The notes: generated by a model not told the origin, from the letters alone. DNA of 64,000 nt from Aradus depressus (GCA_963662175.1 OY759214.1:4402001-4466000); one strand, 5' to 3'; numbered from the stretch's first letter, positions 45,601-59,950 are shown. Numbers and translations are program-made.

Positions 45601-48600
45601 TATTGCTGTGAATGTGCATCTTTGTAACCTTTCATGTATGATCTGGCCCAGTACTCTGTGATCATTTTACTACCCAGCTATACGAAGTATACAGAAAGTA
45701 ATGTTATTGCTGTGAATGTGCATCTATGAAACCTTTCATGTGTGATCTGGCCCAGTACTCTGTGATCATTTTACTTCCCCAGCTACACAAAGTATACAGG
45801 AAGTCATGTTATTGCTGTGAATGTGCATCATTGTAACCTTTCATGGGTGATCTGTCCACAGTACTCTGTGCTCATTTTACTTCCCCAGCTACACAAAGTA
45901 TACATGAAGTAATGTTATTGCTGTGAATGTGCATCTTTGTAACTTTCATGTATGATCTGTCCACAGTACTCTGTGATCATTTTACTTCCCCAGCTACACA
46001 AAGTATACAGGAAGTAATGTTATTGCTGTGAATGTGCATCATTGTAACCTTTCATGTGTGACCTGTCCACAGTACTCTGTGATCATTTTACTTCCCCAGC
46101 TACACAAAGTATAAAGGAAGTAATGTTATTGCTGTGAATGTGCATCTTTGTAACCTTTCATGTGTGATCTGTCCACAGTACTCTGTGCTCATTTTAGATC
46201 CCCAGCTACACAAAGTATACAGAAAGTAATGTTATTGCTGTGAATGTACATCTATGAAACCTTTCATGTGTGATCTGGCCCAGTACTCTGTGATCATTTT
46301 ACTTCCCCAGCTACACAAAGTATACAGGAAGTCATGTTATTGCTGTGAATGTGCATCTTTGTAACCTTTCATGTGTGATCTGTCCACAGTACTCTGTGCT
46401 CATTTTAGATCCCCAGCTACACAAAGTATACAGAAAGTAATGTTATTGCTGTGAATATACATCTATGAAACCTTTCATGTGTGATCTGGCCCAGTACTCT
46501 GTGATCATTTTACTTCCCCAGCTACACAAAGTATAAAGGAAGTAATGTTATTGCTGTGAATGTGCATCTTTGTAACCTTTCATGTATGATCTGGCCCAGT
46601 ACTCTGTGATCATTTTACTACCCAGCTATACGAAGTATACAGAAAGTTATGTTATTGCTGTGAATGTGCATCTTTGTAACTTTCATGTATGATCTGTCCA
46701 CAGTACTCTGTGATCATTTTACTTCCCCAGCTACACAAAGTATACAGGAAGTCATGTTATTGCTGTGAATGTGCATCATTGTAACCTTTCATGTGTGACC
46801 TGTCCACAGTACTCTGTGATCATTTTACTTCCCCAGCTACACAAAGTATAAAGGAAGTAATGTTATTGCTGTGAATGTGCATCTATGAAACCTTTCATGT
46901 ATGATCTGGCCCAGTACTCTGTGCTCATTTTATTTCCCCAGCTACACAAAGCATACAGGAAGTAATGTTATTGCTGTGAATGTGCATCTTTGTAACCTTT
47001 CATGTGTGATCTGGCCCAGTACTCTGTGATCATTTTAGATCCCCAGCTACACAAAGTATACAGAAAGTAATGTTATTGCTGTGAATGTGCATCTTTATAA
47101 CCTTTCACGTGTGATCTGTCCACAGTACTCTGTGATCATTTTACTTCCCCAGCTAAACAAAGTATACAGGAAGTAATGTTATTGCTGTGAATGTGCATCT
47201 TTGTAACCTTTCATGTGTGATCTGTCCACAGTACTCTGTGCTCATTTTATTTCCCCAGCTACACAAAGTATACAGGAAGTAATGTTATTGCTGTGAATGT
47301 GCATCTATGAAACCTTTCATGTGTGATCTGGCCCAGTACTCTGTGATCATTTTACTTCCCCAGCTACACAAAGTATACAGGAAGTAATGTTATTGCTGTG
47401 AATGTGCATCTTTATAACCTTTCACGTGTGATCTGTCCACAGTACTCTGTGATCATTTTACTTCCCCAGCTAAACAAAGTATACAGGAAGTAATGTTATT
47501 GCTGTGAATGTGCATCTTTGTAACCTTTCATGTGTGATCTGTCCACAGTACTCTGTGCTCATTTTAGATCCCCAGCTACACAAAGTATACAGAAAGTAAT
47601 GTTATTGCTGTGAATATGCATCTATGAAACCTTTCATGTGTGATCTGGCCCAGTACTCTGTGATCATTTTACTTCCCCAGCTACACAAAGTATAAAGGAA
47701 GTAATGTTATTGCTGTGAATGTGCATCTTTGTAACCTTTCATGTATGATCTGGCCCAGTACTCTGTGATCATTTTACTTCCCCAGCTACACAAAGTATAC
47801 AGGAAGTAATGTTATTATTGTGAATGTGCATCTATGAAACCTTTCATGTATGATCTGGCCCAGTACTCTGTGATCATTTTACTACCCAGCTATACGAAGT
47901 ATACAGAAAGTTATGTTATTGCTGTGAATGTGCATCTTTGTAACCTTTCATGTGTGATCTGTCCACAGTACTCTGTGCTCATTTTATTTCCCCAGCTACA
48001 CAAAGTATACAGGAAGTAATGTTATTGCTGTGAATGTGCATCTATGAAACCTTTCATGTGTGATCTGGCCAAGTACTCTGTGATCTATTTACTTCCCCAG
48101 CTACACAAAGTATACAGGAAGTAATGTTATTGCTGTGAATGTGCATCTATGAAACCTTTCATGTGTGATCTGTCCACAGTACTCTGTGATCATTTTACTT
48201 CCCCAGCTAAACAAAGTATACAGAAAGTTATGTTGTTGCTGTGAATGTGCATCTTTGTAACCTTTCATGTGTGATCTGTCCACAGTACTCTGTGCTCATT
48301 TTATTTCCCCAGCTACACAAAGTATACAGGAAGTAATGTTATTGCTGTGAATGTGCATCTTTGTATCCTGTCATGTGTGATCTGTCCACAGTACTCTGTG
48401 CTCATTTTAGATCCCCAGCTACACAAAGTATACAGAAAGTAATGTTATTGCTGTGAATGTGCATCATTGTAACCTTTCATGTGTGACCTGTCCACAGTAC
48501 TCTGTGATCATTTTACTTCCCCAGCTACACAAAGTATAAAGGAAGTAATGTTATTGCTGTGAATGTGCATCTATGAAACCTTTCATGTGTGATCTGTCCA

Positions 48601-51600
48601 CAGTACTCTGTGATCATTTTACTTCCCCAGCTAAACAAAGTATACAGAAAGTAATGTTACTGCTGTGAATGTGCATCATTGTAACCTTTCATGTGTGATC
48701 TGTCCACAGTACTCTGTGCTCATTTTAGATCCCCAGCTATACAAGGTATACAGAAAGTAATGTTATTGCTGTGAATGTGCATCTATGAAACCTTTCATGT
48801 GTGATCTGGCCCAGTACTCTGTGATCATTTTACTTCCCCAGCTACACAAAGTCTACAGGAAGTAATGTTATTGCTGTGAATGTGCATCATTGTAACCTTT
48901 CATGTGTGATCTGTCCACAGTACTCTGTGATCATTTTACTTCCCCAGCTACACAAAGTATACAGGAAGTAATGTTATTGCTGTGAATGTGCATCTTTGTA
49001 ACTTTCATGTATGATCTGTCCACAGTACTCTGTGATCATTTTACTTTCACAGCTACACAAAGTATACAGGAAGTAATGTTATTGCTGTGAATGTGCATCT
49101 ATGAAACCTTTCATGTGTGATCTGTCCACAGTACTCTGTGATCATTTTACTTCCCCAGCTAAACAAAGTATACAGGAAGTAATGTTATTGCTGTGAATGT
49201 GCATCTTTGTAAACATTCATGTGTGATCTGTCCACAGTACTCTGTGATCATTTTATTTCCCCAGCTACACGAGGTATACAGAAAGTTATGTTATTGCTGT
49301 GAATGTGCATCTTTGTAACCTTTCATGTGTGATCTGTCCACAGTACTCTGTGCTCATTTTATTTCCCCAGCTACACAAAGTATACAGGAAGTAATGTTAT
49401 TGCTGTGAATGTGCATCTATGAAACCTTTTATGTGGGGTCTGGCCCTGTATTCTGTGATCATTTTACTTCCCCAGCTACACAAAGTATACAGGAAGTAAT
49501 GTTATTGCTGTGAATGTGCATCATTGTAACCTTTCATGTGTGACCTGTCCACAGTACTCTGTGATCATTTTACTTCCCCAGCTACACAAAGTATAAAGGA
49601 AGTAATGTTATTGCTGTGAATGTGCATCTATGAAACCTTTCATGTATGATCTGGCCCAGTACTCTGTGCTCATTTTATTTCCCCAGCTACACAAAGCATA
49701 CAGGAAGTAATGTTATTGCTGTGAATGTGCATCTTCGTAACCTTTCATGTGTGATCTGGCCCAGTACTCTGTGATCATTTTAGATCCCCAGCTACACAAA
49801 GTATACAGAAAGTAATGTTATTGCTGTGAATGTGCATCTTTATAACCTTTCACGTGTGATCTGTCCACAGTACTCTGTGATCATTTTACTTCCCCAGCTA
49901 AACAAAGTATACAGGAAGTAATGTTATTGCTGTGAATGTGCATCTTTGTAACCTTTCATGTGTGATCTGTCCACAGTACTCTGTGCTCATTTTAGATCCC
50001 CAGCTACACAAAGTATACAGAAAGTAATGTTATTGCTGTGAATGTGCATCTATGAAACCTTTCATTTGTGATCTGGCCCAGTACTCTGTGATCATTTTAC
50101 TTCCCCAGCTACACAAAGTATAAAGGAAGTAATGTTATTGCTGTGAATGTGCATCTATGAAACCTTTCATGTATGATCTGGCCCAGTACTCTGTGATCAT
50201 TTTACTACCCAGCTATACGAAGTATACAGAAAGTTATGTTATTGCTGTGAATGTGCATCTTTGTAACCTTTTATGTGTGATCTGTCCACAGTACTCTGTG
50301 CTCATTTTATTTCCCCAGCTACACAAAGTATACAGGAAGTAATGTTATTGCTGTGAATGTGCATCTATGAAACCTTTCATGTGTGATCTGGCCCAGTACT
50401 CTGTGATCATTTTACTTCCCCAGCTACACAAAGTTTACAGGAAGTAATGTTATTGCTGTGAATGTGCATCTATGAAACCTTTCATGTGTGATCTGTCCAC
50501 AGTACTCTGTGATCATTTTACTTCCCCAGCTAAACAAAGTATACAGAAAGTTATGTTGTTGCTGTGAATGTGCATCTTTGTAACCTTTCATGTGTGATCT
50601 GTCCACAGTACTCTGTGCTCATTTTATTTCCCCAGCTACACAAAGTATACAGGAAGTAATGTTATTGCTGTGAATGTGCATCTTTGTATCCTGTCATGTG
50701 TGATCTGTCCACAGTACGCTGTGCTCATTTTAGATCCCCAGCTACACAAAGTATACAGAAAGTAATGTTATTGCTGTGAATGTGCATCTTTGTAACCATT
50801 CATGTGTGATCTGTCCACAGTACTCTGTGCTCATTTTATTTCCCCAGCTACACAAGGTATACAGGAAGTAATGTTATTGCTGTGAATGTGCATCTATGAA
50901 ACCTTTCATGTGTGATCTGGCCCAGTACTCTGTGATCATTTTACTTCCCCAGCTACACAAAGTATACAGGAAGTAATGTTATTGCTGTGAATGTGCATCT
51001 ATGAAACCTTTCATGTGTGATCTGTCCACAGTACTCTGTGATCATTTTACTTCCCCAGCTAAACAAAGTATACAGAAAGTAATGTTATTGCTGTGAATGT
51101 GCATCATTGTAACCTTTCATGTGTGATCTGTCCACAGTACTGTGTGCTCATTTTAGATCCCCAGCTATACAAGGTATACAGAAAGTAATGTTATTGCTGT
51201 GAATGTGCATCTATGAAACCTTTCATGTGAGATCTGGCCCAGTACTCTGTGATCATTTTACTTTCCCAGCTACACAAAGTCTACAGGAAGTAATGTTATT
51301 GCTGTGAATGTGCATCATTGTAACCTTTCATGTGTGATCTGTCCACAGTACTCTGTGATCATTTTACTTCCCCAGCTACACAAAGTATACAGGAAGTAAT
51401 GTTATTGCTGTGAATGTGCATCTTTGTAACTTTCATGTATGATCTGTCCACAGTACTCTGTGATCATTTTACTTTCACAGCTACACAAAGTATACAGGAA
51501 GTAATGTTATTGCTGTGAATGTGCATCTATGAAACCTTTCATGTGTGATCTGTCCACAGTACTCTGTGATCATTTTACTTCCCCAGCTAAACAAAGTATA

Positions 51601-51726
51601 CAGGAAGTAATGTTATTGCTGTGAATGTGCATCTTTGTAAACTTTCATGTGTGATCTGTCCACAGTACTCTGTGATCATTTTATTTCCCCAGCTACACAA
51701 AGTATAAAGGAAGTAATGTTATTGCT

Positions 51727-54700
51727 GTGAATGTGCATCTTTGTATCCTGTCATGTGTGATCTGTCCACAGTACTCTGTGCTCATTTTACTACCCAGCTA
51801 CACGAGGTATACAGAAAGTTATGTTATTGCTGTGAATGTGCATCTTTGTAACCTTTCATGTGTGATCTGTCCACAGTACTCTGTGCTCATTTTATTTCCC
51901 CAGCTACACAAAGTATACAGGAAGTAATGTTATTGCTGTGAATGTGCATCTATGAAACCTTTTATGTGTGGTCTGGCCCTGTACTCTGTGATCATTTTAC
52001 TTCCCCAGCTACACAAAGTATACAGGAAGTAATGTTATTGCTGTGAATGTGCATCTATGAAACCTTTCATGTGTGATCTGTCCACAGTACTTTGTGATCA
52101 TTTTATTTCCCCAGCTAAACAAAGTATACAGAAAGTAATGTTATTGCTGTGAATGTGCATCATTGTAACCTTTCATGTGTGATCTGTCCACAGTACTCTG
52201 TGCTCATTTTAGATCCCCAGCTATACAAGGTATACAGAAATTAATGTTATTGCTGTGAATGTGCATCTATGAAACCTTTCATGTGTGATCTGGCCCAGTA
52301 CTCTGTGATCATTTTACTTCCCCAGCTACACAAAGTATACAGGAAGTCATGTTATTGCTGTGAATGTGCATCATTGTAACCTTTCATGTGTGATCTGTCC
52401 ACAGTACTCTGTGCTCATTTTACTTCCCCAGCTACACAAAGTATACATGAAGTAATGTTATTGCTGTGAATGTGCATCTTTGTAACTTTCATGTATGATC
52501 TGTCCACAGTACTCTGTGATCATTTTACTTCCCCAGCTACACAAAGGATACAGGAAGTAATGTTTTTGCTTTGAATGTGCATCATTGTAACCTTTCATGT
52601 GTGACCTGTCCACAGTACTCTGTGATCATTTTACTTCCCCAGCTACACAAAGTATAAAGGAAGTAATGTTATTGCTGTGAATGTGCATCTTTGTAACCTT
52701 TCATGTGTGATCTGTCCACAGTACTCTGTGCTCATTTTAGATCCCCAGCTACACAAAGTATACAGAAAGTAATGTTATTGCTGTGAATGTGCATCTTTGT
52801 ATCCTGTCATGTGTGATCTGTCCACAGTACTCTGTGCTCATTTTAGATCCCCAGCTACACAAAGTATACAGAAAGTAATGTTATTGCTGTGAATGTGCAT
52901 CTTTGTAACCATTCATGTGTGATCTGTCCACAGTACTCTGTGCTCATTTTATTTCCCCAGCTACACAAAGTATACAGAAAGTAATGTTATTGCTGTGAAT
53001 GTGCATCTATGAAACCTTTCATGTGTGATCTGTCCACAGTACTCTGTGATCATTTTACTTCCCAGCTACACAAAGTATACAGGAAGTAATGTTATTGCTG
53101 TGAATGTGCATCTATGAAACCTTTCATGTGAGATCTGGCCCAGTACTCTGTGATCATTTTACTTTCCCAGCTACACAAAGTCTACAGGAAGTAATGTTAT
53201 TGCTGTGAATGTGCATCATTGTAACCTTTCATGTGTGATCTGTCCACAGTACTCTGTGATCATTTTACTTCCCCAGCTACACAAAGTATACAGGAAGTAA
53301 TGTTATTGCTGTGAATGTGCATCTTTGTAACTTTCATGTATGATCTGTCCACAGTACTCTGTGATCATTTTACTTTCACAGCTACACAAAGTATACAGGA
53401 AGTAATGTTATTGCTGTGAATGTGCATCTATGAAACCTTTCATGTGTGATCTGTCCACAGTACTCTGTGATCATTTTACTTCCCCAGATAAACAAAGTAT
53501 ACAGGAAGTAATGTTATTGCTGTGAATGTGCATCTTTGTAAACTTTCATGTGTGATCTGTCCACAGTACTCTGTGATCATTTTATTTCCCCAGCTACACA
53601 AAGTATAAAGGAAGTAATGTTATTGCTGTGAATGTGCATCTTTGTATCCTGTCATGTGTGATCTGTCCACAGTACTCTGTGCTCATTTTACTACCCAGCT
53701 ACACGAGGTATACAGAAAGTTATGTTATTGCTGTGAATGTGCATCTTTGTAACCTTTCATGTGTGATCTGTCCACAGTACTCTGTGCTCATTTTATTTCC
53801 CCAGCTACACAAAGTATACAGGAAGTAATGTTATTGCTGTGAATGTGCATCTATGAAACCTTTTATGTGTGGTCTGGCCCTGTACTCTGTGATCATTTTA
53901 CTTCCCCAGCTACACAAAGTATACAGGAAGTAATGTTATTGCTGTGAATGTGCATCTATGAAACCTTTCATGTGTGATCTGTCCACAGTACTTTGTGATC
54001 ATTTTATTTCCCCAGCTAAACAAAGTATACAGAAAGTAATGTTATTGCTGTGAATGTGCATCATTGTAACCTTTCATGTGTGATCTGTCCACAGTACTCT
54101 GTGCTCATTTTAGATCCCCAGCTATACAAGGTATACAGAAATTAATGTTATTGCTGTGAATGTGCATCTATGAAACCTTTCATGTGTGATCTGGCCCAGT
54201 ACTCTGTGATCATTTTACTTCCCCAGCTACACAAAGTATACAGGAAGTCATGTTATTGCTGTGAATGTGCATCATTGTAACCTTTCATGTGTGATCTGTC
54301 CACAGTACTCTGTGCTCATTTTACTTCCCCAGCTACACAAAGTATACATGAAGTAATGTTATTGCTGTGAATGTGCATCTTTGTAACTTTCATGTATGAT
54401 CTGTCCACAGTACTCTGTGATCATTTTACTTCCCCAGCTACACAAAGGATACAGGAAGTAATGTTTTTGCTTTGAATGTGCATCATTGTAACCTTTCATG
54501 TGTGACCTGTCCACAGTACTCTGTGATCATTTTACTTCCCCAGCTACACAAAGTATAAAGGAAGTAATGTTATTGCTGTGAATGTGCATCTTTGTAACCT
54601 TTCATGTGTGATCTGTCCACAGTACTCTGTGCTCATTTTAGATCCCCAGCTACACAAAGTATACAGAAAGTAATGTTATTGCTGTGAATGTGCATCTTTG

Positions 54701-57430
54701 TATCCTGTCATGTGTGATCTGTCCACAGTACTCTGTGCTCATTTTAGATCCCCAGCTACACAAAGTATACAGAAAGTAATGTTATTGCTGTGAATGTGCA
54801 TCTTTGTAACCATTCATGTGTGATCTGTCCACAGTACTCTGTGCTCATTTTATTTCCCCAGCTACACAAAGTATACAGAAAGTAATGTTATTGCTGTGAA
54901 TGTGCATCATTGTAACCTTTCATGTGTGATCTGTCCACAGTACTGTGTGCTCATTTTAGATCCCCAGCTATACAAGGTATACAGAAAGTAATGTTATTGC
55001 TGTGAATGTGCATCTATGAAACCTTTCATGTGAGATCTGGCCCAGTACTCTGTGATCATTTTACTTCCCCAGCTACACAAAGTCTACAGGAAGTAATGTT
55101 ATTGCTGTGAATGTGCATCATTGTAACCTTTCATGTGTGATCTGTCCACAGTACTCTGTGATCATTTTACTTCCCCAGCTACACAAAGTATACAGGAAGT
55201 AATGTTATTGCTGTGAATGTGCATCTTTGTAACTTTCATGTATGATCTGTCCACAGTACTCTGTGATCATTTTACTTTCACAGCTACACAAAGTATACAG
55301 GAAGTAATGTTATTGCTGTGAATGTGCATCTATGAAACCTTTCATGTGTGATCTGTCCACAGTACTCTGTGATCATTTTACTTCCCCAGCTAAACAAAGT
55401 ATACAGGAAGTAATGTTATTGCTGTGAATGTGCATCTTTGTAAACTTTCATGTGTGATCTGTCCACAGTACTCTGTGATCATTTTATTTCCCCAGCTACA
55501 CAAAGTATAAAGGAAGTAATGTTATTGCTGTGAATGTGCATCTTTGTATCCTGTCATGTGTGATCTGTCCACAGTACTCTGTGCTCATTTTACTACCCAG
55601 CTACACGAGGTATACAGAAAGTTATGTTATTGCTGTGAATGTGCATCTTTGTAACCTTTCATGTGTGATCTGTCCACAGTACTCTGTGCTCATTTTATTT
55701 CCCCAGCTACACAAAGTATACAGGAAGTAATGTTATTGCTGTGATTGTGCATCTATGAAACCTTTTATGTGTGGTCTGGCCCTGTACTCTGTGATCATTT
55801 TACTTCCCCAGCTACACAAAGTATACAGGAAGTAATGTTATTGCTGTGAATGTGCATCTATGAAACCTTTCATGTGTGATCTGTCCACAGTACTTTGTGA
55901 TCATTTTATTTCCCCAGCTAAACAAAGTATACAGAAAGTAATGTTATTGCTGTGAATGTGCATCATTGTAACCTTTCATGTGTGATCTGTCCACAGTACT
56001 CTGTGCTCATTTTAGATCCCCAGCTATACAAGGTATACAGAAATTAATGTTATTGCTGTGAATGTGCATCTATGAAACCTTTCATGTGTGATCTGGCCCA
56101 GTACTCTGTGATCATTTTACTTCCCCAGCTACACAAAGTATACAGGAAGTCATGTTATTGCTGTGAATGTGCATCTTTGTAACTTTCATGTATGATCTGT
56201 CCACAGTACTCTGTGATCATTTTACTTTCACAGCTACACAAAGTATACAGGAAGTAATGTTATTGCTGTGAATGTGCATCTATGAAACCTTTCATGTGTG
56301 ATCTGTCCACAGTACTCTGTGATCATTTTACTTCCCCAGCTAAACAAAGTATACAGGAAGTAATGTTATTGCTGTGAATGTGCATCTTTGTAAACTTTCA
56401 TGTGTGATCTGTCCACAGTACTCTGTGATCATTTTATTTCCCCAGCTACACAAAGTATAAAGGAAGTAATGTTATTGCTGTGAATGTGCATCTTTGTATC
56501 CTGTCATGTGTGATCTGTCCACAGTACTCTGTGCTCATTTTACTACCCAGCTACACGAGGTATACAGAAAGTTATGTTATTGCTGTGAATGTGCATCTTT
56601 GTAACCTTTCATGTGTGATCTGTCCACAGTACTCTGTGCTCATTTTATTTCCCCAGCTACACAAAGTATACAGGAAGTAATGTTATTGCTGTGATTGTGC
56701 ATCTATGAAACCTTTTATGTGTGGTCTGGCCCTGTACTCTGTGATCATTTTACTTCCCCAGCTACACAAAGTATACAGGAAGTAATGTTATTGCTGTGAA
56801 TGTGCATCTATGAAACCTTTCATGTGTGATCTGTCCACAGTACTTTGTGATCATTTTATTTCCCCAGCTAAACAAAGTATACAGAAAGTAATGTTATTGC
56901 TGTGAATGTGCATCATTGTAACCTTTCATGTGTGATCTGTCCACAGTACTCTGTGCTCATTTTAGATCCCCAGCTATACAAGGTATACAGAAATTAATGT
57001 TATTGCTGTGAATGTGCATCTATGAAACCTTTCATGTGTGATCTGGCCCAGTACTCTGTGATCATTTTACTTCCCCAGCTACACAAAGTATACAGGAAGT
57101 CATGTTATTGCTGTGAATGTGCATCATTGTAACCTTTCATGTGTGATCTGTCCACAGTACTCTGTGCTCATTTTACTTCCCCAGCTACACAAAGTATACA
57201 TGAAGTAATGTTATTGCTGTGAATGTGCATCTTTGTAACTTTCATGTATGATCTGTCCACAGTACTCTGTGATCATTTTACTTCCCCAGCTACACAAAGG
57301 ATACAGGAAGTAATGTTTTTGCTTTGAATGTGCATCATTGTAACCTTTCATGTGTGACCTGTCCACAGTACTCTGTGATCATTTTACTTCCCCAGCTACA
57401 CAAAGTATAAAGGAAGTAATGTTATTGCTG
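51727..57430 (+). repeat. Second higher-order repeat, ~1901-1902 bp with a 950-bp half unit
   Basis: A diagnostic frame recurs at 51727, 53628, 55530 and then 56480, i.e. 1901, 1902 and 950 bp apart. The rare mutated monomer AATGTTTTTGCTTTGAATG occurs near 52560, 54460 and 57313. The shortened step means a partial unit was deleted or copied unequally. Confidence 0.8.
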
Positions 57431-58662
57431 TGAATGTGCATCTTTGTAACCTTTCATGTGTGATCTGTCCACAGTACTCTGTGCTCATTTTAGATCCCCA
57501 GCTACACAAAGTATACAGAAAGTAATGTTATTGCTGTGAATGTACATCTATGAAACCTTTCATGTGTGATCTGGCCCAGTACTCTGTGATCATTTTACTT
57601 CCCCAGCTACACAAAGTATAAAGGAAGTAATGTTATTGCTGTGAATGTGCATCTATGAAACCTTTCATGTGTGATCTGTCCACAGTACTTTGTGATCATT
57701 TTATTTCCCCAGCTACACGAAGTATACAGGAAGTAATGTTATTGCTGTGAATGTGCATCTATGAAACCTTTCATGTCTGATCTGTCCACAGTACTCTGTG
57801 ATCATTTTATTTCCCCAGCTACACAAAGTATACAGGAAGTAATGTTATTGCTGTGAATGTGCATCTATGTAACCTTTCATGTGTGATCTGTCCACAGTAC
57901 TTTGTGATCATTTTATTTCCCCAGCTACACAAAGTATACAGGAAGTAATGTTATTGCTGTGACTGTGCATCTTTGTAACTTTCATGTATGATCTGTCCAC
58001 AGTACTCTGTGATCATTTTACTTTCACAGCTACACAAAGTATACAGGAAGTAATGTTATTGCTGTGAATGTGCATCTATGAAACCTTTCATGTGTGATCT
58101 GTCCACAGTACTCTGTGCTCATTTTACTTCCCCAGCTACACAAAGTATACAGGAAGTAATGTTATTGCTATGAATGTGCATCTTTGTAACCTTTCATGTG
58201 TGATCTGTCCACAGTACTTTGTGCTCATTTACTTCCCCAGCTACACAGAGTATACAGGAAGTAATGTTATTGCTGTGAATGTGCATCTTTGTAACCTTTC
58301 ATGTGTGATCTGTCCACAGTACTCTGTGATCATTTTACTTCCCCAGCTACACTAAGTATACAGGAAATAATGTTATGGCTGTGAATGTGCATCTTTGTAA
58401 CCTTTCATGTCTGATCTGTCCACAGTACTCTGTGCTCATTTTACTTCCCCAGCTACACAAAGTATGCAGGAAGTAATGTTATTGCGGTGAATGTGTATCT
58501 ATGAAATCTTTCATGTGAGATCTGGCCACTGCACTCTGTGATCATTTTATTTTCCCCATGGTGTCTGTGTTTCTGTCTGTATCATCCCCTCCGCCCACTT
58601 CCTTTCTCTCCCAATCCACAGTATCAGTTGCACCAATATTCAATCGCAAACTTTTTTTTTAG

Positions 58663-58764
58663 GAGAGATGAGCCCAGCCAAACAGAACGGGATCTCCAAC
58701 CAGGGAGGTCTGAACGGGATGATCGACAAGATCGAAATAATGAACAGCAAGATTGACACACTTA
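58663..58764 (+). CDS. Exon C2 of unidentified modular gene
   Basis: Acceptor CTTTTTTTTTAG, donor CTTA|GTATGT. It is 102 nt, symmetric, phase 1-1 and open. The product is GEMSPAKQNG followed by a Met/Ile/Asp-rich helical segment (MIDKIEIMNSKIDTL). Its start and the preceding intron match exon C1 at 14590, and its following intron matches that of exon D (GTATGTTA.GTTTA, TTTCTTCGTTTAC). C1, C2 and D thus look like products of exon-plus-intron duplication. Family not recognised. Confidence 0.7.
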
Positions 58765-58951
58765 GTATGTTACGTTTAATTTTTTAAATGTTAATGTTCT
58801 TCGAGGTCGGATCAGTCAATAAAGTAATTGAAGCACAGCAGAGTTTCTTCGTTTACATCCAACATCAATAAATCATTCAAGTTCAATTTGTAAATTGTAG
58901 ATGGATAATGTTACATGTCGATGTAATATTTTTTTTGGGAGTATTTTGGGA
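58765..58951 (+). other. Intron start after exon C2
   Basis: AT-rich intron. The stretch CAGTCAATAAAGTAATTG...TTTCTTCGTTTACATCC is recognisably similar to the intron after exon D at 61590-61650. No gene. Confidence 0.5.
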
Positions 58952-59950
58952 GTATTATTAAGACTTATGGGGCCATAAGAAGAGAGTAACTGTTTAGGCT
59001 TCTCTGGTTTCGGAACTAAAGTGATGATAGAAAATGTTCAAAGAACTGGGAAGTAGGAAAGGCGAAGGATGCGATTGAAGAAGTAATTAAGAAAGATTGC
59101 AGCTTTGCGGGGAAGATTTTTCAACACTCTGGCAGTAGGAGATCATAGCCAGTGCTCTTCTTGTTGGGAAGTTTATGGATTGCCTGCTGCATTTCAGTTG
59201 GAGTGATGGGTTTCTGCGGTAAACTGAGTTGTAGAGGTGTTGAGGAAGTCGTGTATGTGTTTATGAAGTGGGTGATGAATGTCCTGGGATGTAAAAGTGT
59301 CTGCTAAGTGTTGAGAGAATACTTGTGCTTTTTCTTCGTCCGACTAAGCAAGCCCATGTTCCGTCCGGGTTTTGAATGGGAAAGGAAGGAAAATGTCTGA
59401 TTTGTATTGTGAGTTTTTTCCTATTAGCTGGCGAATATGTCGGTTATTGGAGGGAGTAGTGTCTGTATCGTCTGTTCGTTAGTACGTAGTGTCCTCGGAG
59501 GCTTTTGATCCTGCATCCCTACTCCAGGTTCTTAGCATGATAGTCGCCACCGGATATGAAATCATTACCCAGAGTGTCAAAATAATTCAAGAAGTTTTGC
59601 GGGGTTATGGGACGTGGAGGACAGTTTACAGATGAAAGAGCGAGTTTGAGAAGACTTGTTGAGATTTCAACTGGATTTTCGATTGGAGCTAAGGCTCGTC
59701 GAAAAGAGACAAAACATGATGCATCTAACCTCTTTTGACAAGCACCGCCGATCCTGAATGGCTTGTACCGTCTGGATGATCCGTTCTATATTATGTGGAA
59801 CCTGGTCAAATCTGTAAAACGAGTTTCAGTTATTAAAGCGACGTCAATTCGCCTATCCCGAAGTACGTAAGTCAGTTCGCCTGAATGTCTAACAAGGTCA
59901 TTAGTATTCCATAGAAGCACAATCAGAGGCCTATCTGTAAAAGAACTAGA
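58952..59950 (-). pseudogene. LINE fragment: APE endonuclease and RT start
   Basis: On the minus strand from about 59950: PLIVLLWNTNDLVRHSGEL and RIDVALITETR, the N-terminus of an APE-type endonuclease of Jockey-like LINEs. Then comes GDYHAKNLEWGCRIKSLRG, the GD.N/HAK motif. After a gap come ARVLKNLPRKAAIFLNYFF and PKPEKPKQLLSSYGPIS, the first RT block. Stops and frame changes interrupt it, and it is truncated within the RT start at about 58952. Dead copy located in an intron. Confidence 0.7.

Larger units (their letters stand above)
28481..58557 (+). repeat. 105-106 bp satellite array, main segment (~285 monomers)
   Basis: About 30 kb of head-to-tail monomers with no foreign insertion. Monomers fall into recognisable variants: CTATGAAACC versus CTTTGTAACC or CATTGTAACC; GTCCACAG versus GGCCCAG; CATTTTACTTCCCCAG versus ATTTCCCCAG, AGATCCCCAG or CTTTCACAG; and CTACACAAAG versus CTAAACAAAG or CTATACAAGG. 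The GGCCCAG type is one base shorter, giving the 105/106 bp lengths. Recurring 60-66 codon frames are periodic by-products. The last monomers (58150-58557) are more diverged, as array edges usually are. Confidence 0.97.
14698..58662 (+). other. ~44-kb intron hosting satellite and nested retroelements
   Basis: This interval begins with the C1 donor and ends with the C2 acceptor (CTTTTTTTTTAG). Almost all of it is the satellite array plus the two nested LTR elements. Only about 150 bp at the left and 100 bp at the right are ordinary intron. If C1 and C2 belong to one transcript, the entire satellite is transcribed as intron. Confidence 0.5.

Noticed and set aside
28481..58557. Dozens of recurring 60-66 codon frames on both strands
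   Set aside because: They are periodic consequences of the satellite monomer, drift with single-base changes and have no start context or domain.
28481..58557. CRISPR-like regular array
   Set aside because: Whole monomers are repeated with no unique spacers, in an intron-bearing genome with arthropod-type retrotransposons.
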